Shown here piece by piece: positions 17,673 to 25,725 of a stretch of DNA of 64,000 nt; position 1 is the stretch's first letter; the number at the start of each line of letters is the position of its first letter. The translations under genes were made by a program, and so were the position numbers. Origin of the DNA: Candidatus Poribacteria bacterium (GTDB lineage Bacteria > Poribacteria > WGA-4E > WGA-3G); contig VXMD01000068.1 in assembly GCA_009841255.1 (NCBI GenBank), positions 1-64,000 of the forward strand. The letters are read 5' to 3'. The notes beneath the pieces were generated by a model. It searched no databases. It was given only the letters and a program-made list of their open reading frames with translations, and had not been told where the DNA came from.

Positions 17673-17909
17673 ATGAAGACAATCATTGTGAAAAGTATTG
17701 CTCTCGTGCTCATTCTTACCTTTGGATTGATCCTACTGCCACAACAGGCAGAAGCAGGAGTGGCGTGTTGGCTCGCAAGAGCAGCTTGCGCTGCAGCAGC
17801 TGCAGGTGCGGCCGCGACGTGTGCAACGTTTGGACCGGGTCCAGCTTGCGCAGCAGCTGTCATAGCCGCAGGATACGTTTGTGCACAAATTGATAATCAC
17901 TGCGACTGA
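17673..17909 (+). CDS. Small secreted Ala/Cys-rich peptide, bacteriocin-like
   Basis: 78 aa with GAGG before the ATG. A textbook signal peptide (28 residues, cut after AEA) leaves a 50-residue mature peptide with six cysteines, about two fifths alanine and a central GPGP turn. The two Ala-rich halves (residues 1-22 and 30-42 of the mature form) should form hydrophobic helices held by up to three disulfides. This resembles secreted Cys-rich peptides such as halocin C8-type or other bacteriocins in general design only; I cannot show homology. A terminator-like hairpin directly after the stop separates it from the downstream A-B-C-D genes, a layout in which the peptide message would be the most abundant. 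Structural roles in the envelope are also possible. Confidence 0.65.
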   Translation: MKTIIVKSIALVLILTFGLILLPQQAEAGVACWLARAACAAAAAGAAATCATFGPGPACAAAVIAAGYVCAQIDNHCD

Positions 17910-17938
17910 AATAAGCATTGAGCAAGGATACATGTATG

Positions 17939-17987
17939 ACTTTCTCGGTTTCGATGTAGTTTTACAACAAACCGAGAAAGTTTTCTT
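17939..17987 (+). terminator. Intrinsic terminator or attenuator after the Cys-rich peptide gene
   Basis: A perfect 13-bp stem (17939-17951 with 17969-17981, arms ACTTTCTCGGTTT and its complement) has a 17-nt loop and is followed by TTTTCTT. It lies 30 bp behind the peptide stop and about 60 bp before the next gene, so it probably lets only part of the transcripts continue. Confidence 0.75.
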
Positions 17988-18045
17988 AGATGTTTAAGGA
18001 GAATGTATTGTGTTTCCTCTCCAAAGTTTAAGGGGTTTCTTTCAA

Positions 18046-18873
18046 ATGAGAATGAATTCCATAATTTATCTTTTCGCTATTCCTGTTTTTATGGTAACAC
18101 ATATATCAGGATGTACGGACACCGAAGAGCTAAACCAGTTCATTGGGAATACGGCGATCGCTGAGGAAACAGAAGTCGCATCCGTAGCCAGTAAGCCCAC
18201 ACCTGAAATCACTTTCGCAAAACTGCGGCAGGAATTTCCTGATGAAATTTTGGATAAAGACTTCAACACGCTAAAAAAAGTGACGACTTCTAAAAACTAC
18301 TTGGATTTTCTTGTCCAGACTTATCCTGCGGTGGTTCCCTTTGAAACCTTGGATGGGTTTCTTCACGTTGCCCCTCCGCCCCCCAAAAAATACGAGCCTT
18401 TTTTGAAGGAATTTATCGCAACACCTACCGAAAAAGATGTAACTAACATTCATCACATGTTTTTAACCTATCGGCACTTGAATGCAGAAATGCACCAAAT
18501 AACTCACGAGGGCGATATTTTAGGGACAGCTAACCTTATTTTTAAAAGGGTGGAAGTTGTTCAAAAAGATCCCATCAAGACATGGATGGCGGACCGTTTG
18601 GCTGATCTGGATCAAAAGTCACTTCAGAAGTTCTTCACTGATTTTGAAAATTTCGTTATTGAAACCGAAAAGATGGATGCCCGGCAGATACAGGAACTAT
18701 TTGAGACATACGGGAAAGAGGAAGGGCTTTTATGGCTCGCGATTCTTGAACCCGCACTCACCGGACAAGTCCTCAATGACTTTACCGATACAGAAGTTTT
18801 TTTCAAGTGGGTTAAAGGGGAATTCTTTTTAGAGAATCCGATTATTCCGCTCAACCTACCAATACCTCAGTAA
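18046..18873 (+). CDS. Lipoprotein, A family
   Basis: 275 aa if the ATG at 18046 is used; this gives a compact signal peptide with a lipobox-like ISGC (Cys23). A GTG at 18010 with AAGGAG 8 nt before it is the alternative. The sequence is a close paralogue of the protein at 4514 throughout (KPTPE-TF-KL---FP--I-D-DF, TTSK-YLDFL, Y-PFLKEFI, GLLWLA--EPALTG-VLNDFTDTEVFFKW) and of 37272 more distantly. It sits between the Cys-rich peptide and a B-family gene. If the peptide is a toxin, this lipoprotein is a candidate immunity or export factor; that is only a hypothesis. Confidence 0.78.
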   Translation: MRMNSIIYLFAIPVFMVTHISGCTDTEELNQFIGNTAIAEETEVASVASKPTPEITFAKLRQEFPDEILDKDFNTLKKVTTSKNYLDFLVQTYPAVVPFETLDGFLHVAPPPPKKYEPFLKEFIATPTEKDVTNIHHMFLTYRHLNAEMHQITHEGDILGTANLIFKRVEVVQKDPIKTWMADRLADLDQKSLQKFFTDFENFVIETEKMDARQIQELFETYGKEEGLLWLAILEPALTGQVLNDFTDTEVFFKWVKGEFFLENPIIPLNLPIPQ

Positions 18874-18889
18874 AGATTGGAGAACCTTC

Positions 18890-19303
18890 ATGTCCTTACC
18901 CAAAACCAGACATATTGTGTGTGTATGTATCCTAATCCTTGCAGTTTTGTTCGGAAATATTCCTCCGACCAATGCAGACTCCAACATTTCTTTTTTCAAC
19001 AGCGATTTTATCATTGCCATGGGAGTGGGTTTCATTGGATACTATCTGACCCCACTGGATGACTGGCAAGCGAAGATTCACAAACTCAAACAAGACGAAT
19101 TGTTCGTCCAACGTTGGATGCTGCTCAACAACGATCCTACCTCCCTTGAAAAAGCGGAAAGAGCCATAGAGAATATCCAAAAAGAAAGAGAAGCCATAGA
19201 GAAAAAACGCAACCGATTTCGATTGTGGTATTATCCTGCCATTACGATAGTTGGGACGAGCGTGCTAATGTTAGCCGGGTGGATTTTTGGAGGCTCTTCA
19301 TGA
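18890..19303 (+). CDS. Small bitopic protein, B family
   Basis: 137 aa with GGAG before the ATG. The protein has a signal-like N-terminal segment (residues 7-27, TNA), a second hydrophobic stretch near FIIAMGVGFIGYYLTPLDDW, a long charged helix (KAERAIENIQKEREAIEKKRNRF) and a final membrane span (IVGTSVLMLAGWIF). It is a clear paralogue of the protein at 4066 (about two thirds of central residues identical by eye), and both follow an A-family lipoprotein. Its stop overlaps the next start (ATGA), so it is co-translated with the C-family gene. Confidence 0.78.
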   Translation: MSLPKTRHIVCVCILILAVLFGNIPPTNADSNISFFNSDFIIAMGVGFIGYYLTPLDDWQAKIHKLKQDELFVQRWMLLNNDPTSLEKAERAIENIQKEREAIEKKRNRFRLWYYPAITIVGTSVLMLAGWIFGGSS

Positions 19304-20403
19304 TACAGAAATTATGGATTCACCTTCGTCAGCAGGTAGACGCTAATCTTCCGATACTCAACCGATTTCTTACCGTCTCCCTCATTCTCACGATCATAGG
19401 GGTTGGTGTGTTTTGGGTTATCCTTCAACGCGAGAATGATGTTCGTTCCACAAAATTCGCTAATCCGGAAAAATTATCTTCCGAATCTGACAGTGTAGAA
19501 GCCCTAAAACCTACTACAGCGTCTCGTGTTAAAGAAATGATGACATCCGTTTTCACGGAGGAAGAACTGACCTTATCAGAGAACCAACAACTTTTACAGA
19601 TTCTTGATAGCTCACAGTTTCAGAATTTTTTGGAGACCAATCCGAACACCTTGGGCAATTTTTTTCATTTTTTTCAGTCACAAGGGATTGAAACTGAGAA
19701 AAATGCAGTTTTTGAAAAATTCCACCAAAAGTTTAAACAGCAGTTTCCTGCGGAAACAGTGGCCTCCATTGAGCACCAGATGCGGCAGATGCTTTCTAAT
19801 CTTTTGGCGGAAAGTGGCCTTGGAGCAGAAACCGCCGGAAACAGAGAGGATACCGAGAAATTTGATCAAGTGCTTGAAACGTTTCTATCAGAATCAGAAA
19901 ACGTGACGTGGATGATGAATCATTTTCAAGGAGACTATATGGCATTTGGGCACTGGGTTATGGATGTTCTTCAAAATCCGGCACCAGTATTCCCAGTAAC
20001 ATCTCCGTTTGTTGATATGAACGACGTATCTTCTCCTATGCCAAAGGGATCCTCAGGACCGGAGGGCACTTACACGCCTGCCATAGTACCACAGGAAGAT
20101 GCACCGATACCAAGCACAGAACGTCCTGCTGTATTTGAACTCAAAGTCCCTGGACAAAGTGATTTTGAAGCAGAGAATACGGCACCTTCGACGGTTGAAA
20201 TACCAGAACTGCCAGAACTTCCCTCCGAAGAACATCTAAAAACCGCGCTAAGCGAGCAATTCTCAGTAGAACGTTTCAATCGTGCGATACAAACCTTGAA
20301 TCGTTATGGTCCTAAAGAAGGACTTCGCCGGCTTAAGGTATCAGACCCGGAAGCTGCTACACGCATTGAGAGCATCCTTCTCAGTCCACAGGAGAACAAG
20401 TAA
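19300..20403 (+). CDS. Membrane-anchored protein, C family
   Basis: 367 aa; the ATG at 19300 overlaps the upstream stop and has GGAGG 8 nt before it. A short cytoplasmic N-terminus is followed by one membrane span (about 24-44), a helical acidic region and a Pro/Glu-rich linker (about 250-315). The C-terminal 65 residues (L-TALSEQFSVERFNRAIQTLNRYGPKEGLRRLKVSDPEAA, given here with gaps) match the C-terminus of the protein at 38354 (FTSERLTRALEILERYGLEDG, then HLKEADPEIA). That second copy is also in a cassette with an A-family lipoprotein. Function unknown. Confidence 0.72.
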   Translation: MIQKLWIHLRQQVDANLPILNRFLTVSLILTIIGVGVFWVILQRENDVRSTKFANPEKLSSESDSVEALKPTTASRVKEMMTSVFTEEELTLSENQQLLQILDSSQFQNFLETNPNTLGNFFHFFQSQGIETEKNAVFEKFHQKFKQQFPAETVASIEHQMRQMLSNLLAESGLGAETAGNREDTEKFDQVLETFLSESENVTWMMNHFQGDYMAFGHWVMDVLQNPAPVFPVTSPFVDMNDVSSPMPKGSSGPEGTYTPAIVPQEDAPIPSTERPAVFELKVPGQSDFEAENTAPSTVEIPELPELPSEEHLKTALSEQFSVERFNRAIQTLNRYGPKEGLRRLKVSDPEAATRIESILLSPQENK

Positions 20404-20715
20404 ATGCCAAAAAAGCATATCTTCTACGGCATTGCTGCGCTTGCAGTCACTGGAATTCTTGTAGGCGTTATTGGTTACGCAACTAATATGCGCAAGATGC
20501 CTGTCTCTAAACAACAAATTCCGGATGTCGAAAGCGCAACCACAGCTCCCTCTCCTGTAGCGAAGAAGAAATCTTGTGGATGCTGTACTGATCGGATGAC
20601 GCGGTTGAGAGAACAGATTCACAAAGCGCGCAACCGCAGCCCGGCCGCGCAAGAAACTCAGGAAACTCCCAAATCCACGAAAGAAACAATAGCCGTTTCT
20701 GAGCGAAAACCTTAA
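20404..20715 (+). CDS. Small membrane protein with a CGCC motif
   Basis: 103 aa; the ATG directly follows the upstream stop and GGAGA lies before it. One N-terminal span (about 6-26) is followed by a hydrophilic tail with the motif KKKSCGCCTDRM and a Lys/Arg- and Glu-rich end. Three clustered cysteines could bind a metal or form disulfides. No relative occurs elsewhere in the window. It closes the cassette 17673-20715. Confidence 0.6.
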   Translation: MPKKHIFYGIAALAVTGILVGVIGYATNMRKMPVSKQQIPDVESATTAPSPVAKKKSCGCCTDRMTRLREQIHKARNRSPAAQETQETPKSTKETIAVSERKP

Positions 20716-20956
20716 AGGCTTGTATGTAATAGATGAATCCAAAACCAAATCACAAGATGTCGTAAGGTTATCTATCGTAGATGATGGAACATATTAGATT
20801 AACGTCAGTTTGATAAAAGTGGGATGTCGGGTTTCGCTACTGCTATTTAGACGAAAAGGGTCTTGAAAAACGGCATATTGGTCCAACTCGTCCAGTTTTT
20901 CGTGTGTATTTACCACTCTACCCGACCTACAGATTTATTTTCAAACTCACGTTAGA

Positions 20957-21985
20957 TTAAGCATCTCCAAACTTTTTCCGAAACAGCGATACCGTATCGT
21001 GATCCGGGTGATTCGGCAGTTCAGCAGGTGCCGCCCACTCTTCGTCAACCTCCGTTAATTTCACAGGTTTGCCATCGTTTTCCAGAACCGATTTCCAACC
21101 TGCGAGGAAGACGTTCGTCTTATGTAAAATCTGGTCAAACGCCTGTGGCATTTCGTTATGGAGTGCCATGTTCTGGAACGCCCAAATTGTCGGCACCCAG
21201 ATCTCTGTTTTGTCGAACGGATAGCCGGTGCCGGTGTGGATTCTGAAATTCTCGCCCCCGTAAGTTTCCTGTGTATGAATCTGCACTGTTCCCCACGAAC
21301 CCCCCACTTGATGGAGCGTCCCATAGAATTGACGACCGTCGTTGTCAACATGCTCGAAGGTCAGGACACCCGGTGGACTGTGCCAACTCTCCGTTTGATA
21401 TGCGACCGACACAACCGGATTTCCCGCCTCCGCAACCGCCTTGCAGACCATGTAAAGCCCATGGATGCCATGCGTGGGATAGTCATCAAACGAGTTCGTC
21501 GCTGTGTAGCAGATGATCTGTTTATCGCTTGCCCACGCCTTGGCGCGTGAGATAGCATTGTTGTGCTCATGGCTCGATGGTGCCAGAATGGTCGCACCAT
21601 GCTTTTGCGCCAGTTCAATCATCTGCCGTGCTTTCGCGAGGGAGTTCGCAAACGGACGGTTGATAAGGTTCGGCAAGCCTGCTTCGAGATACGGTTCATG
21701 GAGGATGTGGTTCCATGGGTGGTTATAGTAGCCACCGGAGATGATACCGTCTACCTTCCCCACCATATCGTCAAAATTCTTGACGACTTCGCAACCGTAA
21801 GGTTCAGCAACCGCTTTCGCCTTTTCGTATTCAATATCCCAACAGTGCGTGATCCGCATTCCCGTAAACGGTGTGTCTTTTTCGCCGGGGCGCGGGTTGA
21901 TGTGAGGTGCCCACAACGGCATGTGTGAATAGGAGTCTACGTTCAGAAATCCGACACGGAAAGGTTCAGCGTTAGATGCTTGCAT
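20957..21985 (-). CDS. Gfo/Idh/MocA-like protein lacking the usual cofactor and EKP motifs
   Basis: 342 aa with AAGGAG before the ATG. The fold resembles Gfo/Idh/MocA proteins: an N-terminal alpha/beta domain (VGFLNVDSYSHMPLW, then EVVKNFDDMVGKVDGIISGGYYNHPW) and a larger C-terminal domain. The glycine-rich GxGxxG loop is not recognisable and the EKP lysine position reads NRPFANSLAKA. It may therefore bind a different cofactor or act as a non-catalytic partner. It is followed in the opposite sense of the map by a true Gfo/Idh enzyme and a TIM-barrel protein, which form one minus-strand gene group (24535 to 20957). The 20716-20956 gap holds no gene. Confidence 0.65.
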   Translation of the reverse strand: MQASNAEPFRVGFLNVDSYSHMPLWAPHINPRPGEKDTPFTGMRITHCWDIEYEKAKAVAEPYGCEVVKNFDDMVGKVDGIISGGYYNHPWNHILHEPYLEAGLPNLINRPFANSLAKARQMIELAQKHGATILAPSSHEHNNAISRAKAWASDKQIICYTATNSFDDYPTHGIHGLYMVCKAVAEAGNPVVSVAYQTESWHSPPGVLTFEHVDNDGRQFYGTLHQVGGSWGTVQIHTQETYGGENFRIHTGTGYPFDKTEIWVPTIWAFQNMALHNEMPQAFDQILHKTNVFLAGWKSVLENDGKPVKLTEVDEEWAAPAELPNHPDHDTVSLFRKKFGDA

Positions 21986-22011
21986 AACTATCTCCTTTTC
22001 TTAGGATTTTC

Positions 22012-22146
22012 GGTTATCAGTTTTTAGTTGTCAGTTAATTTCGTGGTAGTTGCAAAATGCAGTCACACTACACAGAACTCTTAACTGACGACTCTCACTG
22101 TGAGGCAAACTGAAAGGATTGCGTAGCAACCCGTACTGATAACTTT
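22012..22146. repeat. CAGTTATCAG-type intergenic inverted repeat
   Basis: The sequence starts with GGTTATCAG-TTTTTAGTTGTCAGTT and ends with complementary CTTAACTGACGACT and ACTGATAAC blocks. It separates two Gfo/Idh genes. Similar elements are at 32022, 42281, 45298, 47833, 55868 and 57619. Confidence 0.5.
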
Positions 22147-22148
22147 TC

Positions 22149-23309
22149 TCACATTGAGACCCATGTCGAGCCGTTCTCACAAGACGCAACCGCTTTGTAG
22201 ATGAACTGCATACCGCGCAATCCGTCATAGACTGTTGGGAAATCATAGTCTTCGGTTTTCATGAGATCGCCGTCAATGTATCGGCGGATGGCGTCGACAA
22301 CACCGACGTAAATTGTCGCAAACGCTTCCAGGTACCCTTCCGGATGCCCGGTCGGGATGCGTGCGCCTGCTGCCGCGGCTTCAGAGAGGTAGCCCTGACC
22401 ACGGGTCAACGTCTGTCTCGGTTCACCATAGCGATAGAGTTCAAGATAGTTCGGATTCTCTTGCGCCCATTTCACTGCGCCCTGTTCAGCGTAAACGCGG
22501 AGTGTGAGTCCATTTTCTTCCCCGGTGGCAACCTGACTTATGCTTAAAACGCCTTTACCGCCACCTTTGAAACGGAGCAAGGCGTTGACGTCCTCATCCA
22601 GTACTCTGTCGGGAAGGAACGTACTCTTATCAGCACAGAGTTCAACGATCGGATCGCCAGTGACGTATTCAAGTAGGTTCACGCAGTGTGTGCCGACATC
22701 ACCCATCGTGCCACCGATCCCTGATTGCACTGGATCCACACGCCATGCGGCTTGTTTCTGACCGAGCTTCTCGTGCGGGACCATCAGGAAGTCTTGGAGG
22801 TATTCGACAATGACCTTACGAATTTGTCCCATCGAGCCTTCAGCGAACAACGCTCGCGCATGCCGTACGAGCGGATGCCCCGTATAATTGTGTGTCAATG
22901 CAAAGACAAGCCCCGAATCCTCGACGAGTTGGACAAGTGCCTCTGCTTCATCGAGACTGTAAGTCATCGGTTTATCGCAGACGACATGAAAACCCGCGTC
23001 CAAAAACGTCTTGGCGATCTCAAAGTGCGAGATATTTGGCGTGACGATGCTTACAAAGTCGATCCGTTCATTTTCAGGGCGCGCCGCTTCGGCTGCTGCC
23101 ATGTCTGCGTAACTGCTGTAGCAGCGATTTGGATCGAGATACAACTCTGCACCGGTGACTCGTGTATTTTCTGGGTCGCGTGAGAAACACCCAGCGACGA
23201 CTTCAATTTGCTGGTCGAGTGTGGCAGCGATTCGATGGACACCGCCAATAAACGCGCCCTGTCCGCCACCGACCATACCCATTCGTAATTTCCGATTCCA
23301 AGATTCCAT
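22149..23309 (-). CDS. Gfo/Idh/MocA family NAD(P)-dependent oxidoreductase
   Basis: 386 aa with GGAG before the ATG. The N-terminal Rossmann domain contains MGMVGGGQGAFIGGVHR, and the catalytic lysine is in the CDKPMTYSLDEAEALV version of the EKP motif. The second domain has GGTMGDVGTHCVNLLEYV, the family Asp-x3-His pair. Its length and GGGxGAFIG form resemble enzymes of inositol and levoglucosan-type sugar oxidation. With the TIM-barrel isomerase upstream it probably forms a pathway for a modified sugar or cyclitol, for which the exact compound cannot be read from sequence. Confidence 0.86.
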   Translation of the reverse strand: MESWNRKLRMGMVGGGQGAFIGGVHRIAATLDQQIEVVAGCFSRDPENTRVTGAELYLDPNRCYSSYADMAAAEAARPENERIDFVSIVTPNISHFEIAKTFLDAGFHVVCDKPMTYSLDEAEALVQLVEDSGLVFALTHNYTGHPLVRHARALFAEGSMGQIRKVIVEYLQDFLMVPHEKLGQKQAAWRVDPVQSGIGGTMGDVGTHCVNLLEYVTGDPIVELCADKSTFLPDRVLDEDVNALLRFKGGGKGVLSISQVATGEENGLTLRVYAEQGAVKWAQENPNYLELYRYGEPRQTLTRGQGYLSEAAAAGARIPTGHPEGYLEAFATIYVGVVDAIRRYIDGDLMKTEDYDFPTVYDGLRGMQFIYKAVASCENGSTWVSM

Positions 23310-23375
23310 AATGTTTTACTCCAATTCAGTTGTCGGTTCTCAGTTCTCAGTTAAAAGGTTTTTGTTAAACCGAAG

Positions 23376-23488
23376 CGTGTAATCCGTAACGAAGTGGAGG
23401 GTTTTTTGCTTGGGCGTTTCCCCTAGATATACGGAAAGGTGCTTCAAAGTTCAAACCTGCTTCACCGAACCGCAAGGTAAGATTAAAG
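23376..23488 (+). repeat. CCGCAAGG dispersed element
   Basis: The element runs from GTAATCCGTAACGAAGTGGAGGG to ACCGAACCGCAAGG and then TAAGATTAAA. The terminal TTA gives the stop codon (23483-23485) of the TIM-barrel gene on the other strand. Related copies are at 32219, 34200 and 54948; partial ones at 40939 and 48515. Confidence 0.6.
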
Positions 23489-24535
23489 ATTCAAGCCGAG
23501 GATATCCCGATTCCGTGCCGTGTCGGTTTCTCCACCTGCGAAGTCATCAAAGGCGACGTCGGTCGTTTCGATGATGTGTTTAGCGATAAACGGCGCGCCT
23601 TCTGCCGCACCTTGCTCCGGACTTTTGACACAGCATTCCCATTCCAGTACCGCCCAACTCTCATAACCCGCTTCAGTAAGGAGTGTGAACACCTGTGTGA
23701 AATCTACCTGTCCATCGCCGAGTGAACGGAATCGTCCAGCACGTCCAGCCCATGACTGATAGCCGCCGTAAACCCCGACCCGACCTGTCGGACGGAATTC
23801 AGCATCTTTAACGTGGAATCCCTTGATGCGTTCGCTGTAGAGGCGAATGAAGTCGATATAGTCGAGTTGTTGAAGCAGGAAATGGCTTGGATCATAATTG
23901 AGACAAGCGGCGGGGTGGTTGTCCGTATAATCTAAGAACATCTCGTAGGTCGCACCGTCGTAAATATCCGAACCCGGGTGGAGTTCGTAGGCGAAGACTT
24001 GACCGTTATCGTGTGCCAGATCCAGAAGTGGGAGCCAGCGTGCGGCGAGTTCTTTGAACGCCTCTTCAATAATTCCGTCGGGACGTTGGGGCCACGGATA
24101 AACGGTATGCCACGCGAAGCCACCCGAGAGCACAGGGATAACATCGAGTCCCATGTTCACCGAAGCGTGGATACATTTCGTCAATTCGTCTGCTGCCCAC
24201 GCCGTCCTTTCCGCGCCACGCAAACCGGGTGGATGGAACGCCTCAAACATAACTTCATACGCCGGATGCACAGCCAAGACCTGTCCAGCGAGATAACCTG
24301 CGACCTCTGTCGCTTCAAGTCCTATCTCCTTGAGCGTCCCTTTGAATTCGTCGCAATAGGTCTTGGATTCGGCGGCTTTTCCGATGTCAATGACGCGATC
24401 GTCCCAATTTGGAATTTGGACACCTTTGTACCCCAAGCCCGCAACCCATTTTCCGATATTTTCCATCGTGTCGTATGGTGCCTCGTCCCGCATGAATTGG
24501 GCGAGGAAGATAGCTGGACCTTTGATTTTCGGCAT
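23483..24535 (-). CDS. Sugar phosphate isomerase/epimerase family TIM-barrel protein
   Basis: 350-aa xylose-isomerase-like TIM barrel. Metal-ligand candidates appear at the ends of the strands: YELHPGSD (Glu), NYDPSHF (Asp/His), GFHVKDAEF (His/Asp) and VLEWECC (Glu). This family interconverts or cleaves keto-sugars and cyclitols with a divalent metal in the cytoplasm. It is the first gene of the minus-strand group with the two Gfo/Idh proteins, a pairing typical of inositol-like and 3-keto-glycoside catabolism. The stop codon is provided by a dispersed repeat. Confidence 0.85.
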   Translation of the reverse strand: MPKIKGPAIFLAQFMRDEAPYDTMENIGKWVAGLGYKGVQIPNWDDRVIDIGKAAESKTYCDEFKGTLKEIGLEATEVAGYLAGQVLAVHPAYEVMFEAFHPPGLRGAERTAWAADELTKCIHASVNMGLDVIPVLSGGFAWHTVYPWPQRPDGIIEEAFKELAARWLPLLDLAHDNGQVFAYELHPGSDIYDGATYEMFLDYTDNHPAACLNYDPSHFLLQQLDYIDFIRLYSERIKGFHVKDAEFRPTGRVGVYGGYQSWAGRAGRFRSLGDGQVDFTQVFTLLTEAGYESWAVLEWECCVKSPEQGAAEGAPFIAKHIIETTDVAFDDFAGGETDTARNRDILGLNL

Positions 24536-24839
24536 TATTCCTGTTGCTCCTGTATTTGTGTATAAACCCTAACTATGTAAGAGATGTGAGTTTGGTCTTT
24601 GTCTTCGTCTTTGTAACGTGTGTCCGCAAGTCTGAAACAAAGTGGAAAGCGGAGGATAGAAAAAGATCGTCATTGCGTTCGCTTCGTTGTTTAACGTTTA
24701 GCGAATTATTAAAAAGACTCGGTTTCAAATCGGCGAAAAATAATTACCAAATCACCATAAACTTTGGGTATAATATATAAAAGTCCGTGTGCAATGTCAA
24801 GGGTTTTGGAGGCAGTTCAGTTTCGTGAAAGGGAAAAGT

Positions 24840-25685
24840 GTGGAACAACCTATCTATGGATTGACGGTTCGCGGGGTAACGAAACATTTTCATCGGCCCA
24901 AGCGGACGAATGGTAAACTGCGTTTTCATCAGAGGTTTCAGCATATATTCAAGCGCGAGAAGGAAGTCATCCGCGCAGTTGACGACATCTCCTTGGAGGT
25001 AAATATCGGAGAGATCTACGGTATTCTCGGTGCGAACGGCTCGGGAAAGTCGACGCTGATTCGTCTTATTTCGACGCTGCTCCTGCCCGATGCTGGAAGT
25101 ATCCACGTCTTCGGGGACGATGTTGTGACAAATAGCCTGAAGGTGAGACAGGTAATGAACCGCGTTTCTGTTGAAGCCTCCTTCTTTAAACGTCTCTCTT
25201 CGCAAGAGAACCTGATTTACGCCGCCCGTCTCTATGGGATCTCGGCTCCCGAAGCCGAACGGAAATCGAAGCAAATTTTGGAAAGGCTCGGTTTTGATGC
25301 AGATCGGATGAACGAGGAGATGGAGCATCTCTCCCGCGGGATGCAACAGAAAGTCGCCATCGCACGTGCCTTACTCACCACGCCCATGCTTCTCTTGCTC
25401 GATGAACCGACGACAGGGCTTGATCCGAAATCTAAGCGTGATGTGCAAGCGTTTATTGAGGAGATCCGTCAAGAACGGAACGCTGTTATTGTACTAACGA
25501 CACACGATATGACGGAGGCAGAGCGGTTGTGCGACAAAATTGCTATTATTGATAAAGGACGGTTTATCGCAGAAGGGACGGTGGAGGAACTTATTGCTGA
25601 TGCACCCTCACAAAACGGGGTACCCGCGACGTTGGAGGACGTATTTATTGCGCTAACGGGTAAAGGGATTGAGGAGGAAGAGTAG
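24840..25685 (+). CDS. ABC transporter ATP-binding protein (ABC-2 type exporter)
   Basis: 281 aa from a GTG at 24840 (AAAGGG 6 nt upstream); a GTG at 24825 with GGAGG 12 nt before it is equally possible. It has Walker A GANGSGKST, signature LSRGMQQKVAIARA, Walker B LLLLDEP and the H-loop TTHDM. The insertion before the first strand (HRPKRTNGKLRFHQRF) is common in NatA/DrrA-like exporters of this group. It would power the permease encoded 40 bp downstream. A TATAAT box lies at 24769-24774, but its -35 is poor. Confidence 0.9.
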   Translation: MEQPIYGLTVRGVTKHFHRPKRTNGKLRFHQRFQHIFKREKEVIRAVDDISLEVNIGEIYGILGANGSGKSTLIRLISTLLLPDAGSIHVFGDDVVTNSLKVRQVMNRVSVEASFFKRLSSQENLIYAARLYGISAPEAERKSKQILERLGFDADRMNEEMEHLSRGMQQKVAIARALLTTPMLLLLDEPTTGLDPKSKRDVQAFIEEIRQERNAVIVLTTHDMTEAERLCDKIAIIDKGRFIAEGTVEELIADAPSQNGVPATLEDVFIALTGKGIEEEE

Positions 25686-25725
25686 TTTGTAAAGCAAGTT
25701 TTGGCTTGCAAACTATGCGAAAAAA

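Noticed and set aside
20716-20956. A possible terminator from GTCGGGT...ACCCGAC in the convergent gap
   Set aside because: The arms are separated by about 100 nt and there is no T-tract; at most it is a remnant of a dispersed repeat.
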